A stretch of 64,000 nt of DNA from Paraescarpia echinospica (taxonomy: Eukaryota; Annelida; Polychaeta; Sabellida; Siboglinidae): assembly GCA_020002185.1 (NCBI GenBank), contig CM034536.1, positions 13,240,511 to 13,304,510 of the forward strand, read 5' to 3'. Below are positions 56,024 to 64,000 of the stretch, piece after piece. Each line of letters begins with the position of its first letter. The stretch's first letter is position 1. The translations under genes were made by a program, and so were the position numbers. Below the pieces are notes generated by a model, which saw nothing but the letters and a program-made list of their open reading frames with translations, made no database searches and was not told the DNA's origin.

Positions 56024-56209
56024 TGTTAATGATGTTGATCAGTTCGTGTTGATCGACGATCTATTTGATACACCTGTAACAATAACGGAAGTGACTGTTC
56101 TAAATTTACACACAATAAATCCTCCTCTGTTTGTGGCACAGTGTTTACACACCGTCAATATGATTACTCAACTTGTTAGCGTCTAAGCATATGAACACGC
56201 TAACAAACA
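56024..56209 (+). repeat. 3' LTR of the Gypsy element (186 bp)
   Basis: Begins TGTTAATGATG and ends AACAAACA. It is immediately followed by the target duplication ATATG. Confidence 0.95.
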
Positions 56210-57060
56210 ATATGTTCAACATATGGCACCAATATTTACAAATAAGGAAACTGAGGGAGCAGCTGAAACCAAACCAAATGCTCTTGCAAGTCGATCTTAG
56301 TGAGAATTACACTTTCAAATATAGCACAAAAATACATTTTGGGGCATCCAATATGCAAACAACCCTTCATACAGGCATGATGTGTACAGCAATCGAAGTT
56401 GTTCCATTTGCCACACTGTTAGAGTCTACGAACCATGACCCATCGGCAATATGGGCCCATCTGAAGCCAATAGTTGAGGATGCACACAAGGCCAATCCAC
56501 AGATTGATTCCGCGTACTTTCTGTCCAACGGACCCGTTAGACAATACAAGAGTAAGGCAAACATCTACTTGCTTTCGTTCCTGCCTTTCCAGTGGGGCAT
56601 GAAATAAGTTTACTGGTCCTTTTTGGAAGCCGGCCATGGAAAAGGAGCAGCTGATGGTGTGGATAAAATATTTAAACGAACAGCCGACAGATTAGTAGCC
56701 CATGGAAGAGATCTACACAACACCGACACTGCGTTTACTGCACTGGAAGCCGAAACTTATATAATGTCAAACTGTTAAAAGTAAGTGAACAGGATGTGTC
56801 TGAGATGGACCGTTGTCTACCATCTGGTCTGAAGACTGTACCAGGAACAATGACATTCCATCAAATTTCTGCAAACACACCTTGACGAACCTCCTGTTGG
56901 AAGCTAAGTTGCTTCTGTTGTGATGACACAGGTGATGGGAAGAGCTGTGAATGCTATAATCCAGTTGCAGTCACTTTCCCTGAGCCAACCTCTTCACCGG
57001 AGCAAGTCATGTCGCATCCAGCTGAGAGGGTCACCAAGTCTGATGACGTTCTTACACCAG

Positions 57061-58498
57061 TAACCAGTTCATGTTTACAGTGAGGACGTTCAGGGGAACT
57101 GGTGCATAGTGACCTACGATGGTACTGCATAGAATAGTAATGCATAGAATTGGGGAAAATAGGTACTTTCACCCCATGAGAAAAGGCGCTATTTGGTATG
57201 CATATTACAAATTTGTCACACCAATACCTAAGCCATACCCAGTTACATCAGCAAAAAGGCATTACCAAATTTGCCCTGACATATGGGTAGTAATTTGTGA
57301 ATCTCTAGATGTCTAAGCCACCTATGCCATCAGTGGTTAAACAGTGACATGACGAAACCTTATATTTGTAAAGGTAACGTTTTGGGTGCTCTAATGCCGT
57401 TCTGACTCCTGGACACTTATGTTTAATTTGATGTCGGAGCATACGGTTCCAATGCATGCTGTTGAACTTCAGGCTCAAGGCAATGAGCTTAGCTCACAGT
57501 TTTTGCAAGAGTGTCTGTGTATCACCAATGTTCATGTTTGCAATTGTTTAGTTTATATTTTCTACATCAAAGTTGATATACATTAATTGTTATGGTTTTC
57601 CTTGAGCAGGAATATTATAATGCTCACCTTGAGCAAGATTGGACATATTTCACACATTGTTGTTTTCATGCAGTCACGACATATCAACTACTTGAGATTC
57701 ATAAAACTACTGCCACAATCCGAACAGTTTGAACACTCTGAAATACATGTATCCTAGTTATATGATGTCATAAATGTTTGATGCTAATTAGCAGTAATTA
57801 TTTGATGATTTTTCAATGGGCTTTTGAAAACAGTTAATTTTGTTCTATAAAAAATATACATGATGTGCCTTGGTAAAACACACATTTTGATCATATAAAA
57901 AAGAACATTACAGAATATATAGAAATGCATAGTTACATCAATCATAATATTTTACGAAGGAAATGTAACTAATGTGTCCATTTATTTTTATCAGCCATTT
58001 TATTAGTGTTGCAGTACTGATACATTATCGGGTAGTGCTAGAAACTACCAAAATGGGAAGAATAATTATGGAACATTGCTGCTGACAGTTGGCAGACCCG
58101 TTCACATCACAAAAAGTCGTTTATTTGAATAAATTAGGACTTTTATTTGTAACAAGTGAAATATGCCATTATTTCCCTATACTGGTAATTGACCCACATA
58201 TAGGTAAGCTTGAGTAGTTGAGTAACCGATTACATTCTCAAAACAAAAGGGAGAACTTGTTTATGCAAATTGGGTTCAAATTTGCCATCCCCAATTAAAA
58301 ATCCTGGATACGCCACTGCTTTTTTATTGCTTACACTTCTTCCTGATTGTTACAAGACAGAAAAATACACGATAAGTTGAATTGTCAGTTGGAACAGATG
58401 GCAGATGCTAACAGTAAGAAAGATGATATTTCATTCAAATTAACTGATTATATAACTATTATTAATTATAACCCAGATAGCATGTAAACGTTAATATA
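57061..58498. other. Unassigned stretch with one hAT-type end
   Basis: An open frame at 57119-57316 (+) has no recognised motif and may be the last part of the pseudogene's transposon. At 58299-58320 the minus strand reads cagtggcgtatccaggatt, a common hAT-type terminal sequence. The other end was not located. Confidence 0.45.
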
Positions 58499-58499
58499 A

Positions 58500-60045
58500 C
58501 GTTTGCATTTGGTTAGAACAGTTCGATTTTGGTTACTGTTAGACCTCTAACGTTCCCGGAACGTTAGTTTATGGTTTGATTTAAAACGGTTTGATCTCTA
58601 ACGTTGCCGGGACGTTAGTTTTTGGTTTGATTTTAAACAGTTAGATCTTTAACGTAGTCGGAACGTTAGTTTTTGGTTTGATTTGAAACTGTTTGATCTC
58701 TAACGTTTCCGGAACGTTAGGTTTTGGTTTGATTTTAAACAGTTAGATCTGTAACGTTGCCGAAACGTACGTTTTGGGTTTGATTTAAAACGGTTTGATC
58801 TCTAACGTTGCCGGAACGTTAGTTTTTGGTTTGATTTGAAACTGTTTGATCTCTAACGTTGCCGGAACGTTATGTTTTGGTTTGATTTTAAACAGTTAAA
58901 TCTGTAACGTTGCCGAAACGTTTGTTCTGGGTTTGATTTAAAACAGTTAGATCTCTAACGTTGCCGGAACGTTAGTTTTTGGTTTGATGTTAAACAGTTA
59001 GACCTCTAACGTTGTCGGGACGTTAGTTTTTGGTTTGATTTGAAACTATTTAATCTCTAACGTTGCTGGAACGTTAGTTTTTGGTTTGATTTGAAACAGT
59101 TAGATCTGTAACGTTGTCGGGACGTTAGTTTTTGGTTTGATTTGAAACTATTTAATCTCTAACGTTGCTGGAACGTTAGTTTTTGGTTTGATTTGAAACA
59201 GTTTGATCTCTAACGTTGCCGGAACGTTATGTTTTGGTTTGATTTTAAACAGTTAGATATGTAACGTTGCCGAAACGTTTGTTCTGGGTTTGATTTAAAA
59301 CAGTTAGATCTCTAACGTTGCCGGAACGTTAGTTTTTGGTTTTATGTTAAACAGTTAGACCTCTAACGTTGCCGGAACGTTAAGTTTTGGTTTGATTTTA
59401 AACAGTTAGATCTCTAACGTTGTCGGGACGTTAGTTTTTGGTTTGATTTGAAACTGTTTAATCTCTAACGTTGCTGGAACGTTAGTTTTTGGTTTGATTT
59501 GAAACAGTTAGATTTCTAACGTTGTCGAAACGTTGGTTTTTGGTTTGATTTAAAACAGTTAGATCTCTAACGTTGCCGGAACGTTCCTTTTTGGTTTGAT
59601 TTAAAACAGTTAAATCTCTAACGTTGTCGGAACGTTAGTTTTTGGTTTGATTTGAAATTGTTTGATCTCTGACGTTGCTTGAACGTTAGTTTTTGGTTTG
59701 ATATTAACAGTTAGATCTCTAACGTTGCCGGAACGTTCGTTTTTAGTTTGATGTTAAACAGTTAGATCTCTAACGTTGCTGGAACGTTCGTTTTTGGTTT
59801 CATTTGAAACTATTAGATCTCTAACGTTGCCGAAACGTTCGTTTTTGGTTTGATTTTAGCCAGTTAGATCTCTAGCGTTGCCGGAACGTTAGTTTTGGGT
59901 TTGATTTTAAACAGTTTGATCTCTAACGTTGCCGGGACGTTAGTATTTGGCTTGGTTTTAGACTGTTCGATTTCTATCGTTTCCGGAACGCTAGTTTTTG
60001 ATTTGATTAGAAACGTTTTGATCTCACTAACGTTACCGGAACACA
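58500..60045. repeat. 51-bp satellite, about 30 units
   Basis: The unit is 51 bp, built around ctctaacgttgccggaacgt, then a T-rich part (ttagtttttggtttgattt) and aaaacagttag. The aacgtt-n-ccgg-aacgtt core is almost a perfect palindrome, and both halves vary (aacgttgtcgggacgtt, aacgttgctggaacgtt). The period is exact (for example 58594 to 58645), with few indels. No transposon or gene is seen inside. Open frames across it are accidental, since 51 is a multiple of 3. Confidence 0.95.
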
Positions 60046-61025
60046 AGTATACATGCAAGCTATTAAAACAATAAAATAAATTAAAACATGCTATTAAAAC
60101 AATAACATAGATTAAACTCGGCTAGTTAAATATCATCTGTACCTAGCCGAGTTGCCCGGCTTTGCTCGGGGAAAAAAGGCAGCCGCTCACTCAAATACTG
60201 TTTTGAAAATTGCAATCCTTGAGATTCCCACTGCCCCAGATAAATTTTCTAGTTGCTCGGCTTTGCACGGGAGAAAAAGAAATTGTCCAGATAAAACCAC
60301 GTGTAATGATATATATATAAATTAAATCTTAGGGAGCTCTCCCACAATCTTGTGCACTGGAATGTAATCCATCCTGAAATCATGAATAATAATATTATGA
60401 ATACTAAAATTAGACCAAACCTCAAATGCCCTACGTTTTAATCTCACCCACACCAAATCGACCAAACCAATCCCAGATGTTTCTAGCCTACACACATTGA
60501 TAAATTGTACCTGGTTACTGGCCTAGTTGTAGGACAAACATGGCCTCTATGTTGAAACGTTAGTTTGTTTCTTTGTGGGTTTTTTTTATAAAGAAATAGA
60601 CACGCGCGCTCATGCTGACGTGGCCAGCAACAGGCAGAGTTGTGACAGTGTTACGCGTTCACGATTTTGAAATGTTTATAACTTATAATTTAATTATCCT
60701 TACGATGATATACAAAAACATGAAATTCCACGGCTGCAACTCCACGTACACCCTTTTGAAATATTGAGCCTCTCCCGATTTTCCACCCCCTGGACGAATT
60801 TCGAAAATGTCAAAATCTACGAACCACCCCAATGGGCCCGCTAGATCACATGCAACATTTCAGCCCGATACATGCAAAACTAACGGAGATGTGGTGGTGC
60901 AAACAAACAAACATGCATACATGTATGCATGCATGCATACATACATACGTACGTACGTACATACGCTCATACATACATGCAGAGGGAGACTGTTTAATAA
61001 TACGTATTCGTTTTGCTTTAAACGA
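60046..61025. other. Spacer interrupting the satellite, with a short hairpin pair
   Basis: Two related segments, tgcccggctttgctcgggg (about 60151-60169) and tgctcggctttgcacggg (about 60254-60271), each form a short stem (cccg...cggg type). A microsatellite lies at 60905-60985. No gene. Confidence 0.6.
60905..60985. repeat. ATGC/ATAC/GTAC microsatellite
   Basis: Mixed tetranucleotide runs: (aaac)n, (atgc)n, (atac)n, (gtac)n. Confidence 0.92.
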
Positions 61026-61080
61026 TTAGACCTCTAACGTTCCCGGAATGTTAGTTATCGGATTGATTTGAAATGGTTCA
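61026..61080. repeat. Isolated copy of the 51-bp satellite unit
   Basis: cctctaacgttcccggaatg, then ttagttatcggattgatttg and aaatggttc, matches the satellite unit in order. It is separated from the main array by about 980 bp. Confidence 0.85.
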
Positions 61081-62404
61081 GCCCCCTCCCCAAAAGCTCC
61101 CCTCGGTTCCGGCGCCTTACTACTTGTGTCAAAGTACCATTATTATAATTATATTGTTGGTGTGACAGAGAAGTGGTATATTGATCGTTTCACTATAAAT
61201 TAAATATAGCATCACTGCATTAGGGTGGCAAACTCTCACTTTCCATTTTATTACAGATACGACAACTACTTAAAATCAATAATATACAGTTGATTTAATT
61301 AGTTAATGGCCTTATTATTGGGTAACATAAGACGTAAACTTAACTCAACGTTACGCAGATCACATTGGAAAACTGCATTGTCCCGAGACATCCAGTCAGT
61401 GGCATTGCAGATATGCCTGCCCGTCATATATAATTTAAGAATTATGTTTATTCAAGTAATAAGTGAATCAGTAACTTTTATGAACCCATTTTTAAATATT
61501 ATACACCATATTGTGGGGATAAAGAACGCTCCTTACATACTGTATTGTCAAATCATTAATAATTTTGAGGGAGCAAAAATATTATGCCGAGATTCATGCA
61601 AATGCACTTGTTGGTCAAACTGCTGACAGTAATGGTTTTTCTACATTGAAACGGCCAGTGACAGTACTGGTCTTCTGGTTATCCGGTTTCCAAGAGCGAA
61701 GCGTTACGGAGATGGTGCGTTACGAATATGAAAAACAACCCGTTATCTGCAATTGCGCATTATTGCGTTGCAGCAGGAAATCGATTAATATGCCAAATAA
61801 TAGAGTTTCCTAGGATGAATAACACATCAAATAGCCAAGTAAAACAAATACAGCTGTAGATTGTTCCTTGGAAAAATATCCTGAAAAAAGCGTCATCTCC
61901 GTAACGGGTTTTTGCCACAATTTTCAAAGTCAACTTTGACGAAGTCTGCAGAAGTAACGGATGTACTTAGGATAATAATTTTCTTTTAATGAAATTGTTA
62001 ATAAATCTCAATTGCCATGGTAAGTTTGTTCACATAAAGGTTTCCCCGTGTCATGTGCGGATCAAATCCATTACTATTTGAACAAACACAATAAACAATG
62101 TAGCATACACTAAAGTCTTTCATATTTTCCGGACAGTTGCGTAAAAATGCCTATTTTAAATAAACACTTTTATTGTTACATTATATGTCGTATCTTGTCT
62201 TAGGCAATAGTTACAAGGACAAAATATGGATGGGACAACTTTTTCAAAATGACCGACAATACAGAAGACGCTATATCACGGAGACCAAACCTTTGTAATT
62301 ATATACACGTTTTCGCGTTTACTGTATAGTGAAACTCTACAAGCGTCATGTTACACGTTTGTGTGGTATTTATATTGGGCCAACTTTAGACCGATGTCTG
62401 CATA
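61081..62404. other. Unassigned stretch
   Basis: Open frames at 61306-61626 and 61565-61813 (+) are not recognised and lack splice or start support. No EFHB exon was identified here. Confidence 0.45.
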
Positions 62405-62470
62405 TTCATTGTGCGTGTGTGCGTGTGTGCGTGTGCGCGTGTGCGCGCACGTGCGTGCGAGAGTACGTTT
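62405..62470. repeat. GT/GC-type microsatellite
   Basis: Mixed gtgtgc and gcgcgt units. The 66-codon frame across it is low-complexity. Confidence 0.92.
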
Positions 62471-63354
62471 GCGCGGGTGGTATTTGTGTTGGAAATGCTG
62501 GTACAATTGCAATCACCTGTAGAAGTTGAAAACCGTTAATCCAATTATCCATTAATCCTTGCACCAGGCAGGAGCTATCTCACACCATCTTAGACTGAGT
62601 TTGATCTGAGGACTTCATCAAATTCTAACCCTATAAGTGCTGCTCGACAGAGGCCTGAAATAATATACTGCCCTATTTGTTAGGGTAATTATCACATCCA
62701 CTACTCCACTCAAGGGGTGAACAGTGCCCGGATGGGACAAGCCACTGGGACAGAGCTCCAACACTCATTTGGTGTCAGCAGGGGAGCGTCATTAAGTGCA
62801 ATAAACAAGCTTCTGCAATCAACCAGAGCTGGATACAACAAACAAAAAGAAGCTCTTCTAGTGATATCGGTGTCCACCAACATGGATAATGTCTGAGGGG
62901 AGGACAGTCATGGAATAACCATTTGTCTAACTAGATAACATCTCTGGATTTCAGTTATGTTGGAATTAAATTATTATTTTAACAAACACTCCGGATTTCG
63001 ACATTCACATATTTCGAAACGGTGTGCACAGTTTCAATGATCAGGAGTTATAATGATAAAAAAATAATATAGAATAAAAACAAATTAGTATCTATATCCA
63101 TACAGGCTGTGTGTATATACGGGTACATTTTGTTTGGCAAACTGCAAAAAACTGTGTCTTTGGATTTCAACAAATGACCGTGCAGCTGTATGTTTTTATT
63201 AGTGCTGGACAAATTCAGTGAAATTATCTGTAAATAGCGTACTCATTCTACTTCAACGAACCAATATTTGTTTAGATATAGTCTCTCAAAGAAGAGGAAT
63301 ACCCCAAAAAGGCGTGAATTTAACTATATGCTCAATTTTCCTATAATACTGGAT
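62471..63354. other. Unassigned stretch
   Basis: No gene, RNA or recognised repeat. A segment near 62690-62930 is somewhat less AT-rich, but its frames contain stops. Confidence 0.5.
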
Positions 63355-63525
63355 GTGTACGGTGTTTTATATATATATATATATTATAATTAGTAATAAG
63401 CAACCTGTAAAAAATGTACGGTGTTTTATATATATAATTATTATATATATATATATATTATAATTAGTAATACTAAACTGCAAACTGTAAAGTTATATAT
63501 ATATATATATATATATATATCCTGC
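63355..63525. repeat. Tandem TA-rich duplication
   Basis: tgtacggtgttttatatata ... ttataattagtaat occurs twice (about 63355 and 63416), each with a (ta)n core of different length. A further (ta)n follows at about 63495-63521. Confidence 0.88.
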
Positions 63526-64000
63526 ATTCTCTTCTTAACCAACTGCCTATGTCTGCCACAAATGCGGAAGACTGCCATGACACAGCGGGACTTCTAATTT
63601 AAGTCATTCCAGGCGATGTAATTAGCAAAATATACATATTAATATTTAGTTCTATGAAGTGATGAGGTATATACGCCCTATTTTAATATAGTAGTCGTAT
63701 ACGTATGGAATAGTGTCAAGTCGTCCCGTATAGTAGTTGGTAGGTGGTCTAGTTAACAAAATCACCTCTACATGGCAGCACCCAGGATAACTTAACAAAT
63801 CTTGGAGAATATATTTAATTAATCATTTATTATTCTACTTATTTCTCTTGTAGCTAGTTATACTTACTTTACAGGTTGCTGATCTTATTAATAATTATTG
63901 AGTTGTTTAAATCTAAATTTTACTCAAGGCACAGTGGTCACGTGTGGTCAGTGGGCGGGAATAACTGCCACCAACTGCCGCAACTGCCACAGGCACAGTC
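63526..64000. other. Right edge of the window, unassigned
   Basis: No gene seen. The last 60 bases contain short repeated caactgcc phrases (caactgccgcaactgccac), possibly the edge of another tandem repeat. Confidence 0.5.

Larger units (their letters stand above)
51663..56209 (+). mobile_element. Complete Ty3/Gypsy LTR retrotransposon, inactive
   Basis: Two LTRs (51663-51863 and 56024-56209) frame a gag-pol region. The 5-bp target duplication ATATG is present on both sides (51658-51662 and 56210-56214). A primer-binding site candidate begins with tggtggcagcgaag directly after the 5' LTR. The domain order protease, RT, RNase H, integrase identifies Ty3/Gypsy; the wording is closest to Mag-like invertebrate elements. 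No envelope-like frame is present. Internal deletions in RNase H and integrase and several stops show it cannot move by itself. Confidence 0.95.
51069..57060 (+). pseudogene. Transposase-like multi-copy gene, split by a Ty3/Gypsy insertion
   Basis: The left part runs to 51662 and the right part resumes at 56215. In order: TVTRRMVKKQKRLLTDTVKN, LKKFLSEHPDNKITDFTFLH, a Cys/His segment (CKCRTHENMQFKASKLYEL, CCSDVKC, YRECDFCKNKR), then after the insertion LLQVDLSENYTFKYSTKIHF, LHTGMM, DPSAIWAHLKPI, YFLSNGPVRQYKSKANIYLL, FLEAGHGKGAADGV and a final Cys cluster (KLSCFCCDDTGDGKSCECYN). I recognise this as a family common in invertebrate and fish genomes, but I cannot name it. The spacing of VDLSEN, SNGP and LEAGHGKG suggests an Asp-Asp-Glu type nuclease in which the middle Asp has become Asn. 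Stops and frameshifts (about 51260, 51440, 56606 and 56884) make it a pseudogene. Confidence 0.65.

Noticed and set aside
59864..60058. Minus-strand frame with a 17-residue period
   Set aside because: The 51-bp satellite read in phase; no independent gene evidence.
62329..62529. Cys/Val/Arg-rich 66-codon frame
   Set aside because: Mostly the GT/GC microsatellite.

Overview
This is a eukaryotic, AT-rich, intron-rich nuclear DNA window from an invertebrate animal. Spliced genes with GT-AG introns, CR1/L2/RTE-type LINEs, tRNA-derived SINEs, a Ty3/Gypsy element, several small DNA transposons and many mini- and microsatellites support this. The repeat mix resembles a lophotrochozoan, probably a mollusc. 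That placement is inference from overall character, not from a diagnostic marker.

Three host genes can be assembled by hand from splice-phase-consistent exons. (1) The first two coding exons of NSF, the vesicle-fusion ATPase, lie on the minus strand at 22652-22672 and 16191-16288; the gene continues beyond the left edge. (2) A complete six-exon PP2D1-like gene (PP2C-like pseudophosphatase, 741 aa) lies on the plus strand from 25621 to 31003. (3) The last eight coding exons of EFHB, an EF-hand protein of cilia and flagella, lie on the minus strand from 49127 down to 37214; the N-terminal exons were not found. NSF and PP2D1 are head to head and PP2D1 and EFHB are tail to tail. From memory, PP2D1 and EFHB also lie close together in human (3p24.3), so the pair may be an old linkage.

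Layout: 1-16190 is presumed NSF intron 2, with a 27-bp, a 16-bp and a 33-bp tandem repeat, a SINE, a minus-strand LINE (7.5-9.6 kb), a 1.49-kb hAT-like non-autonomous element (9696-11186) and a PHD-endonuclease-RT LINE (11.9-15.3 kb). 16289-22651 is NSF intron 1 with a decayed L2-like LINE. 22.7-25.6 kb is the NSF/PP2D1 intergenic gap with a 5'-truncated LINE whose RT frame is open. 31-37.2 kb is the gap between the two convergent genes, with a higher-order minisatellite and a 1.07-kb TTAA-flanked element. EFHB introns carry a TA-flanked MITE (37629-38851), a TTAA-flanked piggyBac-like element (39317-39971), microsatellites and an RTE fragment ending in a fold-back. 49.4-64 kb has no confirmed host exon: a LINE endonuclease fragment, a 23-bp minisatellite, a transposase-like pseudogene split by a complete Ty3/Gypsy element (51663-56209, target duplication ATATG), and a large 51-bp satellite (58.5-60.05 kb).

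I found no convincing new gene system. The most interesting structures are the nested pseudogene, minisatellite and Gypsy locus, the palindrome-bearing 51-bp satellite, the small TTAA elements, the fold-back at the RTE end, and the PP2D1-EFHB linkage with loss of PP2C metal ligands.
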